Below are positions 54,376-62,271 of a stretch of DNA of 64,000 nt, one piece after another. The number at the start of each line of letters is the position of its first letter. Within the stretch, counting starts at the first letter, position 1. Source of the DNA: Rivularia sp. PCC 7116 (GTDB lineage: Bacteria > Cyanobacteriota > Cyanobacteriia > Cyanobacteriales > Nostocaceae); the NCBI RefSeq assembly GCF_000316665.1, contig NC_019678.1, positions 1,054,001 through 1,118,000 on the forward strand, read 5' to 3'. A program made the position numbers and the translations under genes. Below the pieces are notes generated by a model, which saw nothing but the letters and a program-made list of their open reading frames with translations, searched no databases and was not told the origin of the DNA.

Positions 54376-54890
54376 TTAAATAATCTAAATTTCGATAAAA
54401 CCGTACAACCGAAATCCATCTGGTTTAATTCCGACTCCTATATAACCTGTGAAATACAGCTTTAATTTTATTCTTCCCCACCCTTATATATAGAAGCCGT
54501 CAAAAACAACTTTCAATTGTGAATTGAATTAAATAATCTAGATTTCGATAAACCCGTACAATCGAAATCCACCTGGTTTAATTCCGACTCCTATATAACC
54601 TGTGAAATACAGCTTTAATTTGATTCTCCCACCCTTATATATAAAGTCGTCAAAAACAACTTTCAATTGCGAGTTAAATTAAATAATCTAGATTTCGATA
54701 TTCCCGTACAATCGAAAAACAGATATTCAAATTCTACCTTGAATATTAGATGTAGAATACAGCTTTAATTTGATTCTCTCCACCCTTATATATATAAACC
54801 CGTCAAAAACAACTTTCAATTGTGAATTGAATTAAATAATCTAGATTTCGATAAACCCGTACAACCGAAAAATAGATATTCAAATTAAAA
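54376..54890. repeat. Array of ~152-bp non-coding tandem repeats (3.4 copies)
   Basis: Unit starts (TTAAATAATCTA) are at 54376, 54529, 54679 and 54832, giving periods of 153, 150 and 153 bp. Each full unit holds an ATTTCGAT..ATCGAAAT inverted repeat around CCCGTACA, a CTTTAATTT box, a TATATA box and a CGTCAAAAACAACTTTCAAT block. Copy 3 differs in its middle (ATTCAAATTCTACCTTGAAT). No frame is conserved across copies, so the array is probably non-coding: a small-RNA array, binding-site array or satellite. Confidence 0.88.
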
Positions 54891-54894
54891 TTTA

Positions 54895-54928
54895 GAACTA
54901 ACAACTAACAACCAACAACTAACAACTA
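54895..54928. repeat. AACTAACAACTAACAACC repeat abutting a start codon
   Basis: Four to five AACTAACA-type units end exactly at the ATG of the CrtISO-like gene, occupying the place of a ribosome site; no Shine-Dalgarno is visible there. Confidence 0.75.
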
Positions 54929-56452
54929 ATGGAAGTAATAATAATCGGAAGCGGGATTGGGGGTTTAAGCTGTGCGGGATTGTTGGCGAGATACGGTTGC
55001 AAAGTAACAGTTTGTGAAAGTCATTCAATTCCTGGAGGTGCGGCACATTCTTTTAGTTATAAAGGTTATAAATTTGATTCTGGGCCATCATTATATTCAG
55101 GTTTATCCTATAGCCCTTCAAATAATCCTTTACGACAGGTATTAGATGCAATTGGGGAAGATTGCGAATGGGCTAATTACGATACTTGGGGTTGTTTTCT
55201 TCCCGAGGGAGATTTTAACACTTCCGTAGGTGCGGAACAATTTTGTGAAGTACTTTTACGATTGCGGGGGGAAAAAGCAGTTAAGGAATGGCGGGAGTTG
55301 CAGCGAGTTATGGCTCCTTATGCCGATGCTGCGATCGCGATACCTTCGGCGGCTATACGTTATGATTTTGGTGCTTTGCAAACAACGGGTAAATTTGCAC
55401 CAAGTTTACTAAAACATTTTTTCAACGTTTCTAAATTAACTGGGGCTTTTAGTTCGATTATGGATGAAGTGGTTACGGATAATTTTATTCGTAACTGGTT
55501 GAATATGTTGTGTTTTCTGCTTTCAGGATTACCAGCAGATGGTACTTCTGCTGCGGAAGTTGCGTTTATGTTCGCTGATTGGTATCGTCCTAATGTTAAA
55601 TTGGATTATCCGGTGGGTGGTGCAGCGGCTTTGGTGGATGCTTTGGTAAGGGGATTTGAGAAACATGATGGCAAATTACTGTTAAAAAGTCATGTTGAAG
55701 AAATTATTGTTGAAAATAAACGTGCTGTTGGGGTTAAGTTGAGGGGTGGTGAGGAATTAAGAGCGGATATAGTGATTTCCAATGCTTCTGTATGGGATAC
55801 TTTGAAGTTAGTTCCTGCTGATTCGGTACCGCAACAGTTTTTTGATAAACGCAAAGCAACACCTGAATGTGAAAGTTTTATGCATCTGCATTTAGGAATT
55901 GACGCTTCTAATATTCGTTCAGATTTGCATTGTCACTATATTTTCGTTAAGGATTGGGAGTTAGGAATTACTGCTCCTCAGAATTTAGTATTGATATCAA
56001 TTCCTTCAGTTTTGGATTCTTCTTTAGCACCACCGGGGAAACATGCGATTCACGTTTACACTCCTGGAAACGAGCCTTACGATTTATGGCAGGGAATGGA
56101 TAGGAATAGCGAAGAGTATTTACAGCAGAAACAAAAACGCGCTGAAGTTATGTGGGAAGCTTTAGAGAAAGTAATTCCAGATATTCGCTCTCGTTGCGAA
56201 GTCACTTTAATTGGTACACCTTTAACTCACGAACGTTATTTAAGAAGGAATCGCGGTTCTTACGGCCCAGCAATTCGTGCGGGTTCGGGCTTATTTCCCG
56301 GTGCGAATACTCCCTTGAAAGGTTTAATGTGTTGCGGTGATTCGACTTTCCCCGGAATTGGTTTACCGGCAGTTGCAGCTTCTGGAATGATTGCTGCTAA
56401 TACGATTGCTCCGGTAGAGAAGCATTTGCAAATGTTGTCAGAAGTGATTTGA
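54929..56452 (+). CDS. CrtISO-like FAD-dependent oxidoreductase
   Basis: A 507-residue flavoprotein of the carotene isomerase/phytoene desaturase group. The FAD-binding fold opens the protein (EVIIIGSGIGGLSCAGLLAR, VCESHSIPGGAAHSFSYKGY, KFDSGPSLYSGLS), and the C-terminal FAD-closing block is GLMCCGDSTFPGIGLPAVAA with a Gly-rich turn. The sequence is CrtISO-like rather than a canonical desaturase, so the substrate (a polyene or another isoprenoid) is uncertain. It is directly preceded by the repeat array and AACTAACA units. Confidence 0.85.
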   Translation: MEVIIIGSGIGGLSCAGLLARYGCKVTVCESHSIPGGAAHSFSYKGYKFDSGPSLYSGLSYSPSNNPLRQVLDAIGEDCEWANYDTWGCFLPEGDFNTSVGAEQFCEVLLRLRGEKAVKEWRELQRVMAPYADAAIAIPSAAIRYDFGALQTTGKFAPSLLKHFFNVSKLTGAFSSIMDEVVTDNFIRNWLNMLCFLLSGLPADGTSAAEVAFMFADWYRPNVKLDYPVGGAAALVDALVRGFEKHDGKLLLKSHVEEIIVENKRAVGVKLRGGEELRADIVISNASVWDTLKLVPADSVPQQFFDKRKATPECESFMHLHLGIDASNIRSDLHCHYIFVKDWELGITAPQNLVLISIPSVLDSSLAPPGKHAIHVYTPGNEPYDLWQGMDRNSEEYLQQKQKRAEVMWEALEKVIPDIRSRCEVTLIGTPLTHERYLRRNRGSYGPAIRAGSGLFPGANTPLKGLMCCGDSTFPGIGLPAVAASGMIAANTIAPVEKHLQMLSEVI

Positions 56453-57238
56453 GTAGAGGGGGAAGAGTGGGGAGAAATCATTAATCAACTATCGTTTCTA
56501 AACCTAGATTTATTGATTATATTTTTATACTTAATTAAAGTATTTTCAGTGTAATTATAGATAAAACATCGATGTTTTACTTTTATGTAAAGTTATAATT
56601 AATACTTTAATCTTTCCGCTGCTTGTTAACAACTAACCGTTTATGTCGGAATTATTTATAATTTTTTCTGCGGTTTTTTAATCATTCCGATGCAACCGGA
56701 ATTAATATCCCTCACTTCCCTTATCCCCTTCCTCCCAGAAATACAAAGAACATTTTTAACTCATATAAAATATGTATTGTCAATATCCGTATATTTCAAG
56801 GCTAATTTAAGTATTTTGAATCACAATAAAATTATTATTGCTTCATATAAACATTGAGGCGATCGCCTTGATTTACTCTACTTTTTATTTTTTGTAGTAT
56901 GTCAATAAAGCAAATATCAAGTTAGTTAGTACATTTAATTAAGAAATGTAATTAAAAAAATGTCAAAAATTAAAAATTAGTTTTACTGCTTCCCTCAGGA
57001 TACAAACCCCATATTACATCAAAATGGCTTGTAATCTCGTGGGCTAATTGAGAAATTTGTCATTAACAAAGAGATTGTAAACAAGAGTAAAGAGATGATT
57101 GCGGAATATGAATACAAGATTTAAATCACTGATTAGTTAATAAATGACTGCTGCTTATGAATGATTGAAAAATATCGTTCTATTAATATAGATTTGAGAT
57201 CAAATCTTAGGAGAATTTTGAGCTATTAGTTGCTAACT
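56453..57238. other. AT-rich intergenic region, no gene seen
   Basis: 786 bp with one HIP1 octamer near 56860 and no convincing frame, RNA gene or terminator. It lies between the CrtISO-like gene and the dead restriction-modification locus. Confidence 0.45.
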
Positions 57239-57735
57239 TTAAAGTCCTAATTCTCGCTTAATTATTTCCTTGATTAATTGAGGAATTGGTTTTTCAAGAC
57301 TGGTTGCTCTTTGTTTGAGGATTTCGTAGACATTTACATCTTCTCCTTTCCATTGAAGATCCACCCTTCTAACCTGCCGCATTGCAATATGCTCGTAATT
57401 TTCTGGATATGCCCTTTTCTGGCTCAAAATCTGGTTCGCCATCTACCTCGAAAGGAACGCGATGGTCGATTTGTAATTCGCGCTCGCTGAGGACTTCTAG
57501 ACAAATAAAACACTTGCTCCCATGAGTAAGAATTAATTCGTTTTTTATCTGCTTTGATAAACCTGTTCTACCAGATGCTCTGGAAAATCTAGCTTTATTG
57601 ACATCTCCAAATCTATAGGCAGCTATTTTTCTTCCATCGCTTCCTGTTACACCGAAAAAGTAGCGGGAGAATGGTAGCCCCGTATTTTTAAATCGGGGCG
57701 GAAATTCGACACGGGCGAATTTATTCGCCATTAGT

Positions 57736-58155
57736 TTAGTAATGATGTGGGTCGTTAATATAGTCTTGAATGACGGCACTACTTACCTTGCCGGTAGTGT
57801 CATAAAAGTACGCATGAGTCCACAAAGCGGGGATTTTTAACAAGTGCGGAAACTCCTTGCGTAAAATTCTGCTCGACCTGCCTTTTAATGCCTTTACGAT
57901 TTGGTTAATTGCTGTACTTGGGTCGTGTTCTACCAACATATGTACGTGGTCTGGTGCAATCTCTAGCGCCTTAATGAACCACCCCTTCTCAGCAGTAACT
58001 TCAGTCAGAATCTGGTAGAGTCGCTGCTTAACCTCTCCCACTAATACCGGCTTTCGCCGCTTCGGTATCCAGACCAAATGAACCGTTGCACTCCCAACTG
58101 AGTGATTATTATGACGGTACTCCCTACTGGCTAATTGCTTAGTTACAGGTTTCAT
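57736..58155 (-). CDS. tnpA: IS200/IS605 transposase TnpA (Y1 HUH)
   Basis: A single-strand-specific tyrosine transposase of 139 residues. It shows the HUH metal motif (EIAPDHVHMLVEH), the family start (HSVGSATVHLVWIPKRRKPV) and the C-terminal catalytic Tyr region (SAVIQDYINDPHHY). Family members dimerise and recognise the subterminal hairpins. ATG 58155 is preferred over an upstream start at 58188 that lies in the inter-gene hairpin. It is full-length and may be active. Confidence 0.92.
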   Translation of the reverse strand: MKPVTKQLASREYRHNNHSVGSATVHLVWIPKRRKPVLVGEVKQRLYQILTEVTAEKGWFIKALEIAPDHVHMLVEHDPSTAINQIVKALKGRSSRILRKEFPHLLKIPALWTHAYFYDTTGKVSSAVIQDYINDPHHY

Positions 58156-58243
58156 AAAGAATTGTATATAGCCACTACCTGTTGACAAAAATAGTATAGC
58201 AAGATACTATTTTTATAGGTTGAGAGAAAAAGCGTTACTAGGT

Positions 58244-59794
58244 ATGACGAAAGCAAAAACGTCCTCGTTCATCACAGAAGTTCCCTTGGTAGTTGACAGC
58301 TTCTTAGAACGTAAGCTTGAAGCGCGTTTTCAAGCAGCACGTCAACTCTACAATGCTTGTCTTAACGAAGCATTAAGAAGACTTGAGCGAGTAAGGAAGT
58401 CTACGCCATACCTAAGAGCAAGAGAACTCAGTAAAACTAAGAAAAAGGAGCGACGGGAGCTATTTAAGCAGGCAAGAGATGGCGCTCAATTTAGTGAGTA
58501 TAGTCTCCATCGCTTTGCAACTGTTACCGCCAAACAAAGTAAGTGGATAGCCAAGAACGTTGATTCCAACACGCAACAAAGACTTGCTACTAGAGCATTT
58601 CAAGCTGCTCATAAGATACTCTTGGGTCTAAGTAGTAAGGTGCGATTTAAAGTCCCCTCTCGCTTTCGCTCAGTTGAAGGAAAGTCAAACAAACAAGGAC
58701 TTTGCTGGAAGGAAGAACAAGTACAATGGTGTGGACTTACTTTAGAGCCAATCATTGATTGGAGCAATCGAGTTGTAACTCATGGACTCCGCTCCAAGAT
58801 AAAATACTGCCGTCTTCTCTGGCGCAACTTAAACGGTAAAAAGCGCTGGTTTGTACAGCTTGTAAACGAAGGTTTACCATATCAAAAGCCACAAAACTAC
58901 GTAACTAAAGGCGTAGTAGGACTTGACGTTAACATTTCCAATGTAGCCTTTGTGGCTGACGAACAAGCAGGACTCCTACCTTTTGCTGATAAGGTTCCTA
59001 CCTATGAGCGCGAGATTAAAGTCTTACAGCGTAAAATGCAGCGCTCAATGAGGAGCAACAATCCTGATAATTTTGAGCCTGACTTTGATAAGAAAGTTGG
59101 AAACCGAGTCGTCACAAAGAAGGGTAAGGTTCTAAAAGGTAGAAGACCGTGGAAAAGGACAAAGAATTATCGCACACTTGCTCTCCACAAAGCAGAGCTT
59201 GAACGACGCAAGGCAAGTTATGCTAAGTGCCAGAACCGTAGGCTTGTAAATGAAATCTTACGGCATGGCAACGAAATCAAAACTGAAAAAGTTAGTATCA
59301 AGGGATGGCAGAAGCGTTATGGAAAAGCGATAGCTGCTAAGTCTCCTGGCTTTTTTCAATCAGAAATCAAACGCAAAGCCGAAAATGCTGGCGGTTGTTT
59401 TCTCCAGTTTTCTACTCAGACAACAGCACTCTCACAAACCCACCTTGATGGCACTCGCATAAAAAAATCTCTCTCAGAGCGAGTTCATCGAGATGTTACC
59501 GGGGTTACAATGCATCGTGACTTGTTCTCCGCATTTCTGAGTAGATACGTGTATGGCGATCAGCTTTCATTGCAAGATGCTCTACGCGAGTATCCAAGGG
59601 CGGAGCCGCTCTTAGTGGACGCATGGAAGCGAAGTCTGGTGGGGGAAGTTTCCCCCACCGAGCTTCGGCAATATCAACAAACTGCAAGGCAAGTAGGCGC
59701 GTCCGAACGCAAGAACTACCATAGTTCCTCTGAGCAGTTGTCCACCCAAGTGCTAACCTCTAACCAGATAACCACAAAAGCGGTGAAAAGTTAG
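58244..59794 (+). CDS. tnpB: TnpB RNA-guided nuclease-like protein, zinc-finger cysteines absent
   Basis: The 516-residue protein has a RuvC-type triad: Asp228 in GVVGLDVNISNVAF, Glu348 in IKTEKVSIKGWQ and Asp426 in HRDLFSAFLS. The family zinc-finger region between the second and third blocks reads ALSQTHLDGTRIKKSLSERV, then HRDVTGVTMHRDLFSAF, without the CxxC pairs. The length is about 100 more than many TnpBs, with a long linker (residues ~240-310) and an extra C-terminal ~80 residues. ATG 58244 follows an AGG and is preferred over a TTG at 58220. The 3' end overlaps likely guide-RNA (omega RNA) structure, e.g. GGTGGGGGAA/TTCCCCCACC at 59638-59659. Confidence 0.9.
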   Translation: MTKAKTSSFITEVPLVVDSFLERKLEARFQAARQLYNACLNEALRRLERVRKSTPYLRARELSKTKKKERRELFKQARDGAQFSEYSLHRFATVTAKQSKWIAKNVDSNTQQRLATRAFQAAHKILLGLSSKVRFKVPSRFRSVEGKSNKQGLCWKEEQVQWCGLTLEPIIDWSNRVVTHGLRSKIKYCRLLWRNLNGKKRWFVQLVNEGLPYQKPQNYVTKGVVGLDVNISNVAFVADEQAGLLPFADKVPTYEREIKVLQRKMQRSMRSNNPDNFEPDFDKKVGNRVVTKKGKVLKGRRPWKRTKNYRTLALHKAELERRKASYAKCQNRRLVNEILRHGNEIKTEKVSIKGWQKRYGKAIAAKSPGFFQSEIKRKAENAGGCFLQFSTQTTALSQTHLDGTRIKKSLSERVHRDVTGVTMHRDLFSAFLSRYVYGDQLSLQDALREYPRAEPLLVDAWKRSLVGEVSPTELRQYQQTARQVGASERKNYHSSSEQLSTQVLTSNQITTKAVKS

Positions 59795-59841
59795 ATGGCT
59801 ATGCCTGAATCCGCGTCAATTTATTGCGCGGAGTGGCTCAA
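59638..59841 (+). ncRNA. Candidate TnpB guide RNA (omega RNA/reRNA) region
   Basis: In IS200/IS605 elements the guide RNA overlaps the tnpB 3' end and runs to the right end, with the adjoining host bases as guide. Here a 10-bp hairpin (GGTGGGGGAA/TTCCCCCACC), smaller stems and the right-end hairpin at 59810-59832 fit. The guide would be host DNA from 59842 (GAAAAGTTTCTAAAGG) and the adjacent-motif candidate is TTACAC. The 5' boundary is a guess. Confidence 0.5.
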
Positions 59842-60319
59842 GAAAAGTTTCTAAAGGAATACCACGTTCTCGAACATCTCTAGCGGCTCTTGGAGGGTGA
59901 TTATAGCCATAGGTTTCTTTTAAATCTTCAGTGGTTATATAACCGTGTTGGAGAATATGCTCAATGACTGCTTTAGGTCTTTTTGCTGTTACTGACTTAC
60001 AAAGTCGAATAAATTCATCGGGTAATTCTTGAGAACTATCCATACTTTTACCAAAGAGTTAATTGTTTGGGTGCTTTGTTAGAGCAGCTTGACAACTTGA
60101 GGAGTCTTTCATTTAATAAGTTTGGCGACAGGTATAAAGACTCAATAGTTGTTTCCTTCCTACCTAAAAGCGTCGATTGTGATGAACGTCCAACCTGGAT
60201 TTCAATATGTTGAAGTTCGAGGCTTTTAGGTAGTAATTTACCGAAGGTTTTATTGCCAAGTTTACCATCGTAACTAAGTGCAAATGCTATTCCTCTTTGA
60301 TTTAGTTTTTCAAGAGCTA

Positions 60320-61508
60320 AGCTGCTACGCAGCTAAATTGAATAAACAGCGTTACCTTTATTTTTAATCTTGCGGTCCCACTTAATAATAAGACCTCCTT
60401 GATTTAACAATTTATTTAATAATTCTTCAAGCTGTTCTACTGATTCAAATAATCTATGAGCTATATATTCTTTCGCTGAGTGCCAAACTAATTCAATTAA
60501 ATTATAATCTGGACTATATGGTGGTAAGAATTCCAAAATTATATTTGGCATTTCTTTTTCAATTTTCTCTAAAATATCTTTTCTTTTATGAAAGCTGGCA
60601 TTATCTAAAATAATCACTATTTTAGCTGCATAATCATTAAAATATTCAATTTTATTTCCTTTTTCTACCCATTCTTGTAAAATAAAACTATACAAAAGAG
60701 TAAGTTGTTCATAGAATACATCCGCGTCTCCTTTTTTGATGACGAAATTCATTCTTTTTTTATCGTGATAACGTAATCCTCCCATGATATTTACTCTTCC
60801 TCTTCTTCTTTGACCGGTTACTTTTTTTCTATGACCTTTTTTACCCCATGTTTTTCTTCTTATAACCCTCAAACTGAATCCGCTTTCATCCCAAAACCAT
60901 ACCTGCAAACGTTCTGGGGTTTCTTTTGTTATTTTTAAATATTCGGATAATTTCTCTTTAAATATCTTACGCTTCTCAGGATTTTGTTTATCCTCCAAGC
61001 TATATTTTGCCCACAGGTAAACGAACTTTTTTCTTGATAATATTCTCCTGACTTGAGAGCCACTTAACTTAATTCCTGTTAACTTTTCAAGATAAGTTGC
61101 TAATCGAGCAGATGTCCATCGACCAAATTCATATCCATACTCTGACGGTTCTTTATCAACTATTTCTAATAATAAGTCTTCATATTCTTTAGTTGCTTTA
61201 CGGAAATTACCCTCTCTTCTTCCATCTAACAAACTATCTAAGTTGTCTGGGTCGCCATGAACTGCCCAGTATGCAACTGTTCCATATGCAATATTTAAAA
61301 AATCACTAATCTCTTGATATGTTTTTCCATCATTCATCAATAATAAAATTAGAATTTTTTCTCTTACATAAGGGTTCTCATACTCTTTGAGGGCTTTTAG
61401 CAGTCGTTCTCTCTGCTCCTTAGAAAGATGATTTTTGGCTGGCATATCTAAATGGCGATCGCACCCGTTACTGATTTTTGTATTATACAATCAAGCTGCG
61501 TAGCAGCT
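60320..61508. mobile_element. IS630/Tc1-mariner-type insertion sequence
   Basis: A 1189-bp element with TA target duplication (60318-60319 and 61509-61510), diagnostic for IS630/Tc1-mariner. Terminal inverted repeats begin AGCTGCTACGCAGCT at both ends, with a further ~11 imperfectly matching bases; the terminal 15 bases are themselves palindromic (AGCTGC/GCAGCT). It carries one transposase gene on the minus strand. Confidence 0.93.
60333..61445 (-). CDS. IS630-family DDE transposase
   Basis: The 370-residue protein has an N-terminal HTH (MNDGKTYQEISDFLNIAYGT) and a DDE catalytic core: the first Asp in VWFWDESGFSLR, the second in KIVIILDNASFHKRK, and the Glu in SPDYNLIELVWHSAKEYIA, in the D-D-E spacing of IS630. 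ATG 61445 is used; the frame is open upstream to a TTG in the terminal repeat. The stop (60333) lies inside the left terminal repeat. The gene is intact, so the element may still be mobile. Confidence 0.92.
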   Translation of the reverse strand: MPAKNHLSKEQRERLLKALKEYENPYVREKILILLLMNDGKTYQEISDFLNIAYGTVAYWAVHGDPDNLDSLLDGRREGNFRKATKEYEDLLLEIVDKEPSEYGYEFGRWTSARLATYLEKLTGIKLSGSQVRRILSRKKFVYLWAKYSLEDKQNPEKRKIFKEKLSEYLKITKETPERLQVWFWDESGFSLRVIRRKTWGKKGHRKKVTGQRRRGRVNIMGGLRYHDKKRMNFVIKKGDADVFYEQLTLLYSFILQEWVEKGNKIEYFNDYAAKIVIILDNASFHKRKDILEKIEKEMPNIILEFLPPYSPDYNLIELVWHSAKEYIAHRLFESVEQLEELLNKLLNQGGLIIKWDRKIKNKGNAVYSI

Positions 61509-62219
61509 TAGAACCAAATTGTCAAATTCAATTCCACAAAAATATCTTCGATCTCTAGTTCCGCATACACCTTGATAAGGTGGGTCTATGTAAACAAAAT
61601 CATCATTCCTAACTTCAGCTAATACTTGTTGGTAATCCAAATGTGTAAATTGACATTTTCCTTTCAAAAAATGAGAAACCCCCTCTATGTTTTTTCTCAT
61701 AGTTATAGGTTGTGTTCCTTTCCGTCTTTTATCAGGACTTTGATTAAATAGACCTTCCGAATTATAGCGGACAGCACCTTTTACACATCGTGCTAATAAG
61801 TATAAAAATAAGCTTGGATCTTTTGTTTGATTAAATCTTGTTCTAACTTCAAAATAGTGACCTACCGAATCATGATGTTGCTCGTTCCATATATTTAAAT
61901 AAATATCCGCGATATAGCTTGGGTTTTCTATAATTAACTCAAGCAATTGTATAAGCGGCTTATTCAGATCGTTCAACCAAAAATTATTGCTAATTTGATT
62001 CGCAGCAGCAGCTATGCTAATTGCACCAGTTCCAGCAAAAGGCTCTACCAACCTATTTATTTTACTAGGGAAAAAACTTAGAATCCTTGATGCAAGGTTT
62101 CTCTTACTACCTTGGTATTGAACGGGATGAGGTAGATTGGTCATTATCGAGAAAGAACAGATAATTTCATCGCATTTTACCATGAGATTATCTTGAAATA
62201 AAAATGTAGAGACGTGGTT

Positions 62220-62271
62220 TATTCCGTCTCCATCAATTACCGATTCCCAATGCCCAATTCCCAATTCCCAA
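62220..62271. repeat. CCCAATTCCCAATGCCC-type repeat
   Basis: Five degenerate units lie between the methyltransferase relic and the GNAT gene; the last touches the GNAT stop codon. On the minus strand it reads TTGGGAATTGGGCATTGGGA. Confidence 0.8.

Larger units (their letters stand above)
57653..59841. mobile_element. IS200/IS605-type element with divergent tnpA and tnpB
   Basis: A 2189-bp element; boundaries come from reading-frame reconstruction of the interrupted gene, with at most 1-2 bp uncertainty. Left flank: TTACAC (57647-57652). Right end: GGCTCAA (59835-59841). As in this family there is no target duplication. Subterminal hairpins fit left and right ends: GCCCCG/CGGGGC (57677-57682/57694-57699) and TCCGCG/CGCGGA (59810-59815/59827-59832). 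Between tnpA and tnpB is a perfect 11-bp hairpin AAAAATAGTAT/ATACTATTTTT (58187-58214). Confidence 0.9.
57239..60043 (-). pseudogene. HNH endonuclease gene split by an IS200/IS605 element
   Basis: The 5' part (60043 to 59842) encodes a winged-helix-like N terminus (TAKRPKAVIEHILQHGYITT, then GYNHPPRAARDVRERGIPLE) and stops inside the IS. The 3' part (57652 to ~57369) continues with TGSDGRKIAAYRFGDVNKAR and the HNH core (SKCFICLEVLSERELQIDHR). Joining 59842 to 57652 restores the frame exactly: codon 68 becomes CGT (Arg), giving ETF-R-VTGSDG. A second lesion follows: after EPDFEPE the frame is lost, and the family's C-terminal block (PENYEHIAMRQVRRVDLQW, then EDVNVYEILKQRA) resumes in another frame down to 57239. 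The missing stretch would carry the second Cys pair; it ends at short direct repeats TTTTCTGG (57399-57406, 57415-57422). The gene lies 4 nt after a broken adenine methyltransferase, so it was probably the restriction enzyme of that pair. Confidence 0.88.
60048..62144 (-). pseudogene. Dam-like N6-adenine methyltransferase gene split by an IS630-type element
   Basis: The 5' part encodes the SAM-binding start (LPHPVQYQGSKRNLASRILS, motif I FAGTG in VEPFAGTGAISIAAA) and the catalytic DPPY motif (FVYIDPPYQGVCGTRD), followed by EFDNLVL at the insertion. The 3' part (60317 to 60048) continues ALEKLNQRGIAFALSYDGKL, then VGRSSQSTLLGRKETTIESL. Removing 60320-61508 plus one TA restores one 301-residue frame with no error. 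Motif order (FxGxG before DPPY) is class alpha. Start ATG 62144; the longer upstream frame is repeat-derived. The stop lies 4 nt before the HNH start, so the two formed a restriction-modification operon. Confidence 0.92.

Noticed and set aside
54400-54860. Short conserved peptides on the minus strand of the 152-bp repeats (FDCTGLSKSRLFN type)
   Set aside because: Changes between copies are mostly amino-acid-changing and no consistent start codon or ribosome site exists, so the similarity reflects DNA repetition, not coding.
54376-54890. A CRISPR array
   Set aside because: Units are ~152 bp, directly tandem with no unique spacers, and no cas genes are present.
57239-57442. A stand-alone 67-aa protein (MANQILSQKRAY...) beside the HNH gene, possibly an antitoxin-like DNA binder
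   Set aside because: Its sequence is the C-terminal block of the same HNH family in a shifted frame, and it overlaps the HNH frame; it is a fragment of the broken nuclease gene.
59816-60043. A separate small gene of 75 residues (MDSSQELPDE...)
   Set aside because: It is the N-terminal part of the HNH nuclease up to the IS; the last residues and stop come from the right end of the IS.
62145-62264. A longer methyltransferase start giving an extra 40 residues
   Set aside because: The added segment is translated intergenic repeat (MGIGHWESV...); family-like sequence begins at ATG 62144.
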